NCBI GenBank assembly: GCA_004802725.1
Contig: SGPM01000096.1
Coordinates: forward strand, 1-64,000
Length of the DNA: 64,000 bases
Direction of reading: 5' to 3'
Origin: Antrodiella citrinella
Lineage: Eukaryota > Basidiomycota > Agaricomycetes > Polyporales > Steccherinaceae
Shown: positions 33,284 to 45,390 of the stretch, in pieces
How the letters are laid out: each line of letters begins with the position of its first letter
How positions within the stretch are numbered: position 1 is the first letter of the stretch
Made by a program: the position numbers and the translations under genes
The notes under the pieces: generated by a model
The model's database searches: none
The model's input: only the letters and a program-made list of their open reading frames with translations
What the model was told of the DNA's origin: nothing

Positions 33284-35696
33284 TTACAGAGAACGACGGA
33301 ACCTAAAGAGGGGCTCCTTCCTCTCTGTAGCGGTACCACCCGGTGCAGTAGCGGTGACATTGGCAGGATTGAAGGAGGCTGACGAGCTGCGGAGGGGGAC
33401 CTGCGTGGAACTGTGGATATGAATTTCATCTGAGTCCGTTTGGGCCTCTGCGGCGCTGATATGGTTTCCGGCTGTCGTCTTCTTGTTGGATTTGATATCG
33501 GAGGAAGTCGAGGGAGCGTACCACCAGAGGGTGGTGACACCGACTGGGAAGGTGTACGTCGCCTGTTGTCCGCGGAATTCGATCGTCGCTTTTACGGGTT
33601 GCGGGTTCCAGGTCGTGCTCGCGCTATCATCCCTACATTGAAACATGGATGTTAACGAGACGATGGAATATGAGGCGAAAGTGCCTACCAGTTAAGAACA
33701 ACGATGCTGTAGCGCAACCAGTCGGACGGGTTCACTCTTCCGGTGACGAAAGCGTTCACGACCAAGGCCCAGTTCAGAGAACCACCCACAGTCACGCCAA
33801 TACGGCTGCCGAATGGTCCATTGACATCGCGAGGAAGGATAGCCTTTGATGCCTGCGCCATGGAATAGACTAGTGGAAGCATGGATCAGTATTGGATTCT
33901 TTGGATTCGGACGAAAACGTACACTCTTGGTTGAGCGTGTAGCTGGTACCGCTGATAGTGACGATGCCACGACAAGGAGGGTTACCGCAGCTGTTAGATC
34001 CAGGTAACTCAGGTTGGCCGTTTCCGTCCAGCGCAATGTTCCATTCCAACGCAGTACGTGCGTTGTGCTGAATGGCTCCGATGTAGCTGTAGAACAAGGG
34101 CGCGTTAGGAAAAGTTTAACACAAGAGTATGAACACTTGAGCGTACATATTATCCATGTCCCACTTGATGTCGCTCCACCAATCGGAGCCTTGTTCTCCC
34201 GTACACTCGGTGAAGTAGATCTCCTTGTCTGGATACGCGTTGAAGAAGGTGTCTTGATCGGACACGCTCCCAGAGTAGCAATGGAATGCGACTCCGGCAA
34301 ACGCACTCTCAGCTTGTTGCATCTAGGACTTGACTATCAGTACCAAGCCCAAAGAACAAGCAAAGTTATCTCACCAGTTGAATAGCGTATGTACCTGCAC
34401 CATCCCAGTTATGATCAAATCCGATGATCTTGGTGCTCGAAAAACCATTGTTGTTCAAGAGAGTACGCAGAGCCAAGCCGACTTGTGCTTCTTGGGCGGC
34501 GGTAATCAAGCACGTGGGGTACGTGGGATTGGAATTCTGCGGTTCGTTCTGCAAAAGAGAACATCATACATAAGCAAAGAACGCAGTGATCTCTGGAAGC
34601 GAGTATACCTGAATACTGATCGCATAGATCGGAATACCGTGACTTTGGAAGCCCTGTACTGACTTCAACAAGTAGTTGGCGACTACAACGGCAAAACCAT
34701 GGCGGATAAGTACACCACTGAGATGCTTCTACACTGTTCGCTTACGCTGTGTAGTGAACTGGTCCTGGAAACTGCCCCCGAGCGTCGTTCCGGTAGACTT
34801 CATCCACCCGGGCTATGTCAAAAGTTCAGCACAGGAGCGATGGCGACTGTGAAAAAGGCAGATGCTCACCGGCGACCATGGCAAAACATGAACCTTCAAG
34901 TAGGGATTCACAGCTCTGATATCATTGATGACCGAGAACAGATATGACGGCGCTTTGTTGATGTTGAACGCGCTCAACGACGTGTCGCCGCTCTGGTCAT
35001 CGAAGGTGTACGCTTCATTCAAAAATAAGATGAGATATCTTTTTGGTATATGAGATCAGGAAGGTAGCTTACTATTGGCGGAAAAATCGGAAGCACCCAA
35101 AGGCACGCGAAGGTATGATAAGCCGGCATTATCTGCACCGTCGGTAGCTAAGGAAGTAACAATTTTTATCACGTGCCAATAGATGCGTCCAAAAAACAAT
35201 AACATACGATCGAAGAGCTTTGACAGCAGTGCATTGTATTGTCCTGAGTTCGCGTTCTAAAAACGAATTGTTAGTGAGCTATCAACAATTTTGGACCGTA
35301 AAAACAGCGCACCTTGAGATTGTTGAGAAGAAGCGCAGAAGCGTCAGCTGCGAGATGTGCGGACCCGTCAGCATAGTGGCGAGTCGTGTATAAAGGAGAT
35401 ACGCACTAAGAGAGCCACCGAAGCCGTACACTGGTTGGTTAACTTGTCCATCGTTGACGACAATATCCGCGGAAGCAGCAGCTCCCGGGGTCACGAAGTT
35501 GATGGGGTTCGGACCAAGGTTGTCATACGTGAATAGCGTGGATCTGTCCCATGTTGTCGAATACTGAGAAAAATAGTCAGTGTCAGCCGCGTTGGAGATT
35601 AAAATTACGAGGGATACGCACGACGTCGTATATCTGCTGCGCTGCAGCAGGGAAACTGAGCGTAGCTATGAATGAAATCGCAGTTAGGTATAACAT
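33284..35696 (-). CDS. Secreted glycoside hydrolase family 30 (likely endo-beta-1,6-glucanase)
   Basis: This is a retaining glycosidase acting outside the cell, probably on beta-1,6-glucan of fungal walls. The start MLYLTAISFIATLSFPAAAQ (ATG 35696) is a clean signal peptide. About ten exons follow: VYGFGGSLS, ADASALLLNNLK, GLSYLRVPLGASDF, VHVLPWSPPGWMKSTGTTLG, the acid/base Glu in YAISIQNEPQN, FHCYSG, and the nucleophile Glu in EIYFTECTGEQGSDWW. NARTALEWNIALDGNGQP and the beta-sandwich strands SIVVLNWDDSA and QATYTFPVGVTTLWWYAP follow. Both catalytic glutamates are present. Beyond the usual end, the frame goes on for about 70 Ser/Thr/Asn-rich residues to a basic end LFRFRRSL (stop 33284). Whether that tail is real or a missed intron/stop choice is open. 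The substrate is inferred from GH30 members known in basidiomycetes. Confidence 0.9.
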
Positions 35697-36998
35697 CTGT
35701 GCTGTGGGTTGGTAGTAAGTGAGAGTGGTGATCAATCTGTTTTATACGCAGAAAAAAATGTTTTTGACGGTCAGTCAAAAGTCGTGATGCTTGATATGCC
35801 AGCCGCGGTCAGCGCAAGATACGGCCAGAGAATGCGCCATATGGAACGGTTGAATGGACAGGACTCATCCCTTGTATTGCTCATGCTACCGAATCGACTT
35901 CTTCCAGGGATTCATCCGCTAACCAGCAGGTGAACGTATCACCTGGGAGGGGTAAGAACCCTGGCGATTGTACAGAACTCGTCACGACAGTCGACGGCCA
36001 TGCTGTACTCCTATCATGCAAACAAAACCCTGTCCGAAACAGTGGGGGTCTGAGTGTGTCATTTGCGGTACTCTGTCTATGAGTTAGTCAGATAGAGACA
36101 CTGAAGAAGAGCAATTTGTAACAGACAGAAAAGGTCCTCCGAGCTGCTGTGCCCGGTGATAGCTATATCGCTAAGCTGCTAAGGTTTGTTACCGGCTCGA
36201 CATTCGCAGCTATTAAAAGTCCATATGGTCACCTAGGAGAATGATGTTGCAAAGCAAACAAGAGAGAATCCCGCATGCAAACATGTCTTTCGGGCCCGGC
36301 AGCGAGTACCAAGGTTGCCAATATTTAGAGTTGATCTTTGCTCCATGCGGTCTTGTGGCAATGTCACAAAGCCTCAGTCGTCTAGACAAAGGTTCCATGA
36401 CTATGCGAATCACAAGATAAACCATGACGGAAAAATTCGAGATAACACAGCAAGAACGAGCGGAACGATCGACGAAAGCAGAATGCAAGGAAGCAGGATC
36501 GCTTGGGCGCTCAACCAAATCCTTTACGGGCGGGCGTCTGGAGGGCGTGCCGGGATGCCGGGAAACACGCGACCACGCGTTACGCACGTGATCGTTCAAT
36601 TTACGAGCGCGTCGCATGGTTCGCAGGCACGCTCAGGCTGTTCATCTTGAACTCGACTATCTGCGGTCAGACTGCAGACTGTTCTACGCGTTCTACTCAT
36701 CTTGCCCTCTTCTTGATTTACTACCTAACCTCCATATCGTATCATATCTCGGTTGCTCGTCGTGACCACCGCGCACATCCGAGACCTCCGCCAGTCATCA
36801 CAACTTTTCTCCCTCGTACATGTGCTAGATAACCCTCTTGCACTCCCTACATAGTACATTTGTTCCGGTAACTCTTCACACGTTACCCGACTCACGTTGT
36901 TGTCCCATTCCCTTACAACAGTGCAGCGGTGATCTCTCGTTGGCAATCGCACACGTACTATCTTTTGGTTTTACACCTGAACACGGGACGCGAACCAT
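35697..36998. other. Divergent intergenic region, GH30 / CK1-like kinase
   Basis: This is 1.3 kb between two divergent starts. A minus-strand frame at 36213-36617 (135 codons) has no recognisable features. The 36700-36900 segment is pyrimidine-rich on the plus strand and probably includes the leader of the kinase gene. Confidence 0.5.
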
Positions 36999-38878
36999 AT
37001 GGCGAATCAAGGACACGGGAGAAGACATCCTGAGCGGATTGAGAATTGGTGGTTGGGAGAATGTCTGGGTACCGGATTTTCTGGTGAGTCAGTGGAGTTG
37101 GTGTATTGGCAGCTCGATCTTCAACCCCCCTCCCATTTCTTATAGGTGCCATATACAAGGCGACCCATCTCATGACGAGGCAAGTCGTGGCGTTGAAACT
37201 ACAAGACAAGGACGAAGCGTGTCCGACCAACACATACGAACGCTGCTTCTATCCGATGCTCCAAGGCGGCATCGGAATGCCTAGATTATGGGGTGCTGGT
37301 GTAGACGGCCGATGGGACTGGCTGGCCATCGACCTCTTGGGTCCTAGTTTAGACCGTCTGTTCCGCAACAGCGGGAAGAACGTCATGGACCTCCGGAGCG
37401 TATGTTGCCTTGCCCAACAAGTGGTCTGTTGCACTGTTCATCTCCGATAATAATATGGCTGACTCCTCTCTCGGTGATGCAAAAGATCGCCCGACTTGGC
37501 TTCATGCACGATCGGGGGCTTCTACATCGTGACATTCAGCTGGGGAATTGTGTGATTGGGCTCCCGCCACACCACGAAACGGTCTACATGATTGACTTTG
37601 GATTCTCGAAGCAATATATCGACCCAACGACGAAACGCCACATTCCGGACAGCAAGAAGCCTCGCGACTTCTTGGGAAACTACTACTTCACTTCGGTGAA
37701 CGTGCATTGCAGAGGAAAGGGTACGCCCCCACCCTGATTATACGCGATGCTCCACGCTGACGGCTGTTGGGTTGTGCGTCAGTCCCTTCGCGTCGCGACG
37801 ATCTGGAAGCAGTTGCCCTCATGATCATTCATCTTCTGACCCCTGGTGGTCTATCGTGGATCCGCAATGGTGTTCCAAAAACCGACCTTGCGCACAACCG
37901 GCTAAAGCGGGAAAAACAATGCGCGACACCAGAGGAGCTCTGCCGTGGTCTACCTGAAGAATTTGAGGAGTTCCTCCGCTATTGTCGTAGACTGAAATTC
38001 GCGGAGAGACCGGATTACGGACGATGGATTGACGAATTTAAGAACTTGACGCACAGCCGTGGATTCCCGTCCAGCGATGCGTTTGTGTGGCCGGCCCCCG
38101 TCGATGAGGTACGTGATTTTGATGCGCATTCCACAACTACAAATATTGACTGAACATGTGTTAGACCACGGTACATGTTGAACGCAACCCGCGGTTGTCC
38201 CTCCCACTGCAGGTCAGAGCGGAGGACCAAGACCTCGAAAACGCGGTCGGCGCATTGGCGAACCTCGCACTCGGACCAAGACCAGTCCTAGGAGAACGAG
38301 ATGTCAACGAACCGAATGTACCGCGGCCTCCAGTGGCAGAAGAAGGCAAGAAGAAGGCACAACCTGGCGACAATGTCATTGTCGTGAGCGACGACAGCGA
38401 GAACGATGCAGACAAGCCTCCAACGGGTGGACGATTGCCCAAAGCAGCTCGTCTCGCGGCCCTGGCGAGAACAGTTTCAAGCGCCACAGATAATGCAGCC
38501 CTGTCGAAGCTGGTACTAGAGTTCTGGCAGGTTCTCCAACTGAATCGGTCGCGTGCTCTGACGAAGGAGGGCTTCGCGTTCCTCGACGCCCTGTACAAGC
38601 AACTATCGGACCCTTCAGTGTACATCGTTCCCATGCGGACATCGCGCTCTCGGGGGCAGACGAGCACCGAGAATCCGGAGGTTTTGGATCGCCAGAGGAA
38701 GATGAACGAGCTGCTGAGGCTGCGTATCGCCGTGTCCAAGGCGGGGAACAACAAGGCGCTCGCGCAGATGGTGGCCGACTTTGGGAGCGTCATCGACAAG
38801 AGCAATGGGCGAACGGTGACGAAGGACGCGCTCGGATTTCTGGAGGGGCTTGCAGGGAGGTTGCGGGTGATGCAGTAG
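36999..38878 (+). CDS. Casein kinase 1-like protein kinase with altered catalytic loop
   Basis: Reading MANQGHGRRHPERIENWWLG from ATG 36999, the first exon carries the glycine loop ECLGTGFS and is spliced to GAIYKATHLMTRQVVALKLQ (VALK lysine). Next come MLQGGIGMPRLWGAGVDGRW, LAIDLLGPSLDRLF (CK1 hallmark LLGPSL), LAQQVIARLGFMHDRGLLHR, the catalytic loop HRDIQLGN, MIDFGFSKQYIDPTTKRHIP, and VPSRRDDLEAVALMIIHLL (CK1 SRRDDLE). The catalytic Asp and DFG are kept, but the loop Lys (HRDIKPxN in the family) is Gln. After the kinase domain (to about 38080) a non-family C-terminus has an acidic, Ser-rich linker (VIVVSDDSENDAD) and two related segments of about 50 residues, ending RVMQ (stop 38876-38878). 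It could be a weak kinase or pseudokinase. Confidence 0.87.
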
Positions 38879-39265
38879 TGGGTCCGCATAGATCTCTAGG
38901 ACTCTGATTCTTGATGTGCCGATGTATCTCGTTCATGTATACTATGATCTTTGTATAAGAATCAGACCACTACCGATGTATGTTCTGGAGTTGCGGAGTA
39001 CAGACTGGATCAACTTTCTCTGGATGAATGGTCTTGGAATCCGAACATTGTCATTGGAATGCTGGCAGTGCTTACGTAAAAACATCGCTTGGGGTGAATG
39101 AAAGAACAGACGCCCATTGAAGAGAAATGTCCCCATAAAATCGAACGATGCTGGCTGGCTCCCCTTCCTTCGCTCCCCCGCCTCCTCTTGCCAGCACTCC
39201 TCCAGGGTCTTGTCCTCCACGTCCCGCCGTCCGCCAGTTTTCTCACTCCTTCATCGTCGTCAGCA
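38879..39265. other. Intergenic, upstream of desaturase
   Basis: This holds the 3' end of the kinase gene and the leader of the desaturase gene. 39165-39250 is strongly pyrimidine-rich on the plus strand (CT blocks), as expected just before a highly expressed fungal start. No TATA box is certain. Confidence 0.5.
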
Positions 39266-40998
39266 ATGGCGACCAAAACCGCAAACGGACGAGTCACCGT
39301 CGAGCAGACTCCTGTTGTCATCCCGGATTTGACGGTCAAGGACTGTCTCTCCGTCATTCCGTGAGTCTTCCAGCAGCGACGTACCGTGCCCGTGACGCCA
39401 CCCACTGATCCTACCATGTTCATTTGATTAGCACCCACTGTTTACAGCGCTCCGCTGTGAAGTCTTTGGCTTACGTGTACGTGTCACCACCTCCTACGAC
39501 GCGTCGTGATAGACCTTGACCTTATGTATATACAGTGTATGGGATTTCATCTTGATTGGAGCCATCTACAAGGGCACGACCGCCGCCGATGGCTTCCTCG
39601 ACCCAGCGCATCTTGACCTTCCTCATCCTTTGTTGTACCCCGCCGCCCGCTTCTCTTTGTGGGCCCTGTACAGCTTCGCTGTTGGTCTGGTAGCGACTGG
39701 TCTTTGGGTCTGCGCGCATGAGTGTGGTCACCGGGCTTTCTCTGACTACAAACTCCTTGATGATACCGTGGGATGGGTCCTCCACTCCGGGTACGCAGCT
39801 ACATATATTCATATTTAGTCTGGTCGTTTGAGACTCAAGTCTGATATAGCCTTGGTGTTCCGTACCACTCATGGCGCATCACCCACGCCAAGCACCACGC
39901 CTCCACGGCCCATTTGACACAGGATCAGGTTTTCGTTCCCAAGACGCGCTCTGAGCGCAAGCTTCCCGAGTTTGACCCCACTCAGGAGGACCTCGCAGGT
40001 TCAAGCGTATCAGAAAAGGTCATGGCGGAGCTGTGGGAGGCCCTCGGTGATTCTCCTCTTGGTGCTATGTACGGTGCCGCCACCTACCTCGTACGTTTTA
40101 GACTCGAGTCTTACGCACGTTCGGATGCTAATGTATCTGTAGATCGGTGGCTGGCCCATGTACCTCATCACGAACGCATCTGGTCAGAGACGTTACCCGG
40201 CAGGCACTAACCGTGAGTACAGCCTTATGCTTGGAAGCAACGTTCGAATTTATGCGCTCGCCTGCTAGACTTCAACCCCTCCGCTATTATGTTCTCGGCC
40301 AGGCAGTGGGGTGCTATCATTCTCTCGGATATTGGTATCTTCCTTTGGATGGGTGTCCTCGGTACTTGGATTTACTACAGGGGTTTCGCTGAGGTCTTCC
40401 GTCTGTACCTCGCTCCCTACCTTTGGTATGTCTTTTCGGTTCCCGTCAAGTAGTCATTCTCATTTGTTCTTGTAGGGTTAACCACTGGCTCGTCCTGATC
40501 ACCTTCTTGCAACACACTGACCCCCTGCTCCCTCATTACCGTGCTCCTGAGTTCACCTTCACTCGTGGTGCCTTGTCCACTCTTGACCGTAACCTCCTCG
40601 GTGATCTTGGTCCCATCATGGCCTGGATTGGAGCTTGCACTACCCACGGTATCTCTGAGACTCACGTCCTCCATCATGTCAGCAGCAAGATTCCTCATTA
40701 CAACGCGTACGTTGCATCTCCGATGTCGTGTCATGCATGAATGATTTTGACGTGATATTGTTGGCTTAGATGGGAAGCCGCTGATGCTCTCCGCAAACGT
40801 CTCGAACAAAGCGGGCTCAAGCTCCAGGGACGACCTGGTGGTTGGGCTGAAGTCTACCGTGTCTACAAGGCTTGCAAGTTCGTCGAGGACGAGGGCGACA
40901 TCGTGTTCTACAAGGATGCGCACGGTTTCGCGTACACACGCCCGGTCTTCAACGACAGCGGCGCGAGTGATTCTGGTGTCGAGTTCGAGAAGTCATAG
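39266..40998 (+). CDS. FAD2: Delta-12 fatty acid desaturase
   Basis: This membrane enzyme of the endoplasmic reticulum introduces the delta-12 double bond, turning oleic into linoleic acid. It starts MATKTANGRVTVEQTPVVIP (ATG 39266). About eight exons give the three histidine boxes of the family: HECGH in LWVCAHECGHRAFSDYKLLD, HAKHH in SWRITHAKHHASTAHLT, and HVLHH in HGISETHVLHHVSSKIPHYN. Hydrophobic segments include WALYSFAVGLVATGLWV and AIILSDIGIFLWMGVLGTW. FLQHTDPLLPHYRAPEFTFT and the C-terminus GFAYTRPVF are also typical. The stop is at 40996-40998. All three boxes are intact. It could instead be a bifunctional delta-12/15 enzyme; sequence alone does not settle that. Confidence 0.95.
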
Positions 40999-41827
40999 AC
41001 GCGCTTTTCTTACCACTTCTGTCGTTTTCTCCTTTCATCATCTTGTTCTTTTGTTGCAAATACCTTTTTTGCAGATCGGTTTTGTGCTTCATCATCACAT
41101 GGCATAGAATTGGGCGGGGTCCGAGGCTTGATGCGGGACTAGAAAAGGTGCAGGTTTCTCTTCGTTTTCTCCGTAGAGCGCGTAGTCGACAATACCTCCG
41201 GGATTATATTACATGGTGGGAAATGGTGCTGTGGGGAGGTGGCACGATAGAGTACATAATGATAGATTCATATGCATGGAGCGTTCCCAACTGAAGAGTT
41301 TTGTGTGTCGCTGGGAAGAGTGACAAGGTCTTGGGTGACCGATCCTGGATCCTTGGCTGATCTCGGTACCTGAGGAAGACAGTCCCTTACTAGTCAAGTT
41401 TCCTATGTTCCTCACTGCATCGTCAAACAACATCGGCGAACGCATCAAGGACATTTCGAATTTCTCAATCTGCGGTGTGCAACGAAGTTGAAGATGTTCT
41501 CAAGTCGACCAGACAGATGGTGGTAGGTATTACTACTTGTTCACGCCGCACGATAATAAAAGGTCAAGGATGATTGCATGTTCATATCAAATGAAAATTA
41601 TGATGTACAGATGGTGGTTGACGAACGCAAGAGAACAGACGGGACTGGAAGAGTCAACGAGGCGAGAGGGGAAGGGGGGGTATCAAGGACGACGAGCAAT
41701 ACGAGAACAGGCTAAGGCTACATCGAACGAAACGCGTCATTCGAAGAGAGGAGGAGGAGTGAGACAGAGAAACAAACTCGGAGGAAGCAGAAAGAGAAAG
41801 AACGGATCATCTAACCGTCCCCGCCCT
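40999..41827. other. Intergenic region between convergent gene ends
   Basis: The desaturase gene (plus) and HAD gene (minus) end toward each other. 41630-41800 is purine-rich on the plus strand. A plus-strand frame covering 41537-42241 overlaps the HAD gene and looks like its antisense shadow. Nothing else is supported. Confidence 0.55.
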
Positions 41828-42989
41828 TCACTCCGTAACGGTGAACTTCAACCGCATGGCCTCGCCCTCGCCGACCGTCTCGCAGCGCACCTTCTCCATG
41901 TTCTCCACGATATAATGCGCGCCGCAGTTCTCGATCTTGGCGCGGTCGTGGGACGTGCAGACCGCGATGACCGTCGCGCCGGAGGCGACGCCCGCGCGGA
42001 TGCCCGAGGGCGAGTCCTCGAACACGACGCAGTTGCGCGCGTCGAATCCGAGGCACTTGGCGGCGAGCAGGAAGGGGTCGGGCGCGGGCTTGCCGGCTTT
42101 GAGGCGTTTGTCGTCGGCGGTGATGGTGACGGGCGGAGGGGTGATCCCGACGCGAGTCATGCAGCCGTACGCTGGAGAAGAGAAGAGAACACGGTAAGAC
42201 ACAGAGATTGCAGAAGGGAAGAGAGAAATGACGTACCATAGGTCTTTGCACCAGAGGTGGCGACTGCGTATCTGCCATCAGGGATCGACGAGATCATGTT
42301 CTTGACACCGGGCAAGATCTGGACAGACCGATCGACGGCAGTCGCTTCGAGTTGCCAGGCTGACAGCTGGTCCTTGCGCAGCTTCATCTCCTCGTCAGCA
42401 AGCATTTCTTGGTGGCGCTCTTCCATGATGGGATCCTCAAACACGGCGACTTCGCGCTCGGGAAGAGACTCCATCGTCAACAGGCCCGTCAGCCGCGTCA
42501 AGAAAGACGGGCGACGGAGAGTGGCGAGTTGACTCAGGTTGCCGACGAACGACGACGCGCGGGATGCAGGGCGGGAAGAGGGTGCAGATGTCGACGGACT
42601 CAACGCGGGTGTGGTATCAGCGGAGTCGAAGGGAGAGTTGAGCTGGGAACCGGGCCCGTGCTTGTTGTACGCGTCGGCGTAGAACAGGATCGTCTCCTCG
42701 AACGCTTGCACTTCGTCGTCCATCTCGTGCGACTTGATGTGCGGCTTGAACTGCGAGAGGTTGTCTACGGCGCGCTTGCCGTGAGTAGCGGCGATCACGT
42801 AGGTAGGGTCCTGCCCGATATCCTTGGCGACTTTGCCCCATGCTGCCTCGACAGCGGCGATGGAGTCGGTGAGAGTACCGTCCTAGATACGAAGATAGAA
42901 TGTGAGTTGAGGTTGAAAGATAACGAAGACAAAGAACATACCATGTCAAAGAGGACAGCCTCAGCGGTGAATGACTTGGTGGAAGACAT
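41828..42989 (-). CDS. HAD-superfamily phosphatase (Gpp/Dog-like) with a cap insertion
   Basis: This is a small-molecule phosphatase of the kind that removes phosphate from glycerol-3-phosphate or 2-deoxyglucose-6-phosphate in yeast. It starts MSSTKSFTAEAVLFDM (ATG 42989); an intron splits motif I (FDM/DGTLTDS). The cap begins VEAAWGKVAKDIGQDP. Motif II is in YAVATSGAKTYAYGCMTRVG and motif III is the Lys in LKAGKPAPDPFLLAAKCLGF. Motif IV reads NCVVFEDSPSGIRAGVASGA. The end is RLKFTVTE (stop 41828-41830). Catalytic Asp, Ser/Thr, Lys and acidic residues are all present. Compared with yeast relatives there is an extra segment of about 60-90 residues, partly Ser/Pro-rich (TTPALSPSTSAPSSRPASRA) and partly helical, between cap and motif II. 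The substrate is unknown. Confidence 0.88.
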
Positions 42990-45390
42990 GTTGCGAGGTA
43001 TGGTGTGAGATGGGTACTAGTAGGATGTCAAAGCACGTAGGAAAGCAAAAGCTTGGATGAGATGTAGGAAACGAGTGTCCTGATAGTTGGTCGGGATCGT
43101 AGCAGCCCTTATATATTGTTTGACCGTCCTGGGGTTGACGTCAAATGGATAACGGGGCGGCTTGCGTTGTCTCCCGGGCGGCAAACATTTGGAAGGAAAA
43201 TGAGGCTGACGGTGGACAGGCTGAAAGTTTTCAGGTTCGGTGGTCAAAATTGAAAGTGGAGTGAATCGGACTTTTGAGATCGGAGGCAACGAGATCCCAG
43301 AAGCCGTGGTATCTGTTATCCAAGAGCAAAAACGCCCCCGAAAGTCGGGATGCCTGCGTCCGCGCGTATCGCCGAAAGTGTGGTGGCGCCGAGGGCAGGG
43401 TGGAAGGTGTGAAACCCTATTACAGGCAAACGTGCATGGAAAGAGCTCGAAAGCCTTGGTGGGACATCCGCAAAAGGCAACGGCTTTTGGTTGATGGCGG
43501 TGGAGAAAGTAACTCAGCGGCGCACACAGTGATTGCTCAGATCGGCGACCTCGATCGTAGCGAGAAAAGGCAGTGGTACCTCGCTGGGTTTGCCTGTTTA
43601 CAAGCGTCCTCCTCGCCAGCAAAGACATGGACAGAGGTCACCCAGATAGGTATGCTCGGGTAGCGGGAGAGGATAACGATGGAGCGGGAAAGACGTGTGC
43701 CCGCGGGTAAGTGAAAGAACGTTGTCGACAGTGACGATTCGGCAACAAAGGGCATTGATGGCGAGTTTGCAACCCCAGATGTGTTCGGAACGAATCCTTT
43801 CAGACGAAGGCGGGTGAAGAACACAGACGTTCTACTCAAAAAGGCATATCACGCGCGCCTGATAACATTCCCCGCCGTCGGCACCGTCGATATGCAGTTG
43901 CCGCCCTTCCTTTTCCAGCCAGAACAGACCGGAAAAGGAAATCCCGAACGACCCTCCGATCACCCTCTTTTCAGTGTACAACAGTACAAGCAACCCTTCA
44001 AGGGGTGTCAAAGTGCACCGAGTTGACGCACTTGGCAGCTCTTCAGGCCTTCAATGACCCGTTCGAAGCTTGGAGCCGTGGTGTAGTAAAGCCGTGGCCT
44101 TGCCGTGTCTTCTCTTTCTTTATGAGGTCAGAAACAGTGTTGTGGAGAGAGATAATCACCGTTAGCGGTAAGGATTTCATACAGCATCAGATTTACTTGC
44201 GTACAAGATGATGCATGATGGTTCTTCGAATCAAACTAAAAAAGGAACTCACCCTGAACGTATCTTTGCAAAATGAACCCTCAAAGCAAAGCGACTCCGA
44301 GCTCTGTAGGCCTTATGGGATTCCCTTCTCGAGTGGCGCCGTTTCAAGCGAATGTCATGCATCACAGATGGCGACATATATGCATATGGAGGAGGGGCTA
44401 CTCGGAGATTGCTTCTTCTGCTTGCCTGTAGCGTTTTGGCCTCTTGTGAAGAGGATCCTACGGTTGTAGGAGTTGAGTTCATGAACGAAGAAAGAAACAG
44501 AATACAAGAAAGGGAATTTGCGTCAGGACACCGGCAAAGCACAGTGAGCGCCTATCCTTTTTGAGGTGGCCACTCCGCATGCCGTCTTCATCGCCGACCA
44601 CGACCACGATGAACGTTCAACTCGACGGCAACGTTCAACCGTGTCGTCATCATGAATCCAATATCCGCTCTATCATAGTCTAAAACTTCGCTGCCCTTGG
44701 TGGTGCCTGTGATGAAAGAGGGTGCAACTTTCGGGATGTGTTGACTTCATGTGAAAGGAAGTTCCACCTCTTCCGCTGGAAGGGATGATTGTGATGGTCT
44801 GAGGTGAATCATTTCCGTTTGTTCTCGGGAGGTGAGTCGTTTCTGACCTTCTTTCGTGTTTGGGCACCTTTCCTGACATACACACGTCCAGCTAGTAACT
44901 CTCGGGGAGGAGCCTTAGCTTTCCTCTCCTTCTTCTGGCTCCTCGATTATGAAGACGAGTGGGGCATTGAGTAATGGCTTTGTAAAGGAGACGCACCTAG
45001 ACGCACCCCAATTCAATGCAAGCTCGTCCAAGCTGTCCGGCTTCTTTCGCCTCCGAGAGCTGTATGCCACGTTCTCTCTTATCGCCGCTGTGGGCGTCGA
45101 TTGGGCGTTGAGTACGACGTTCCATTCAACTCTGTAAACCCGCGAGACGCCTGAAGCTACTATGCATGTAAGTTCTTTCAAAGATATGACCGGGGACAGT
45201 CTAACGACGAGCGCTAGCGTTGCGCCGCAATACCAATACAACGTAAGCTACATACCTCGAAGCGTTATCTTACAGACTGAATAGATGCGAGGGTCCTTTC
45301 AGCGTTCGTGTGTTATCGTATTGATGTTTGGTAACAGATGTCCTGGTCGGAGGATATACTCTTCCATTCAAGTCTCCCGTCTCCCATGTG
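42990..45390. other. Gene-poor region, left part
   Basis: This is 2.4 kb upstream of the HAD gene without a supportable gene. The minus-strand frame at 43017-43628 (203 codons) covers the HAD promoter and lacks domain content. A TATA-like site for the HAD gene lies at 43107-43115. Confidence 0.45.
43107..43115 (-). promoter_or_regulatory. Candidate TATA box of the HAD phosphatase gene
   Basis: On the minus strand this reads TATATAAGG, about 120 bases before the ATG at 42989. Motif and position only. Confidence 0.4.

Noticed and set aside
36213..36617. 135-codon minus-strand frame upstream of the kinase
   Set aside because: Located in a divergent promoter region, no motif, antisense to other frames.
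41537..42241. 234-codon plus-strand frame
   Set aside because: Its second half is the antisense of the HAD gene, whose motifs are unmistakable on the minus strand.
43017..43628. 203-codon minus-strand frame upstream of the HAD gene
   Set aside because: It covers the HAD promoter and TATA-like site, has Pro/Arg/His-rich random-like composition and no recognised motif.
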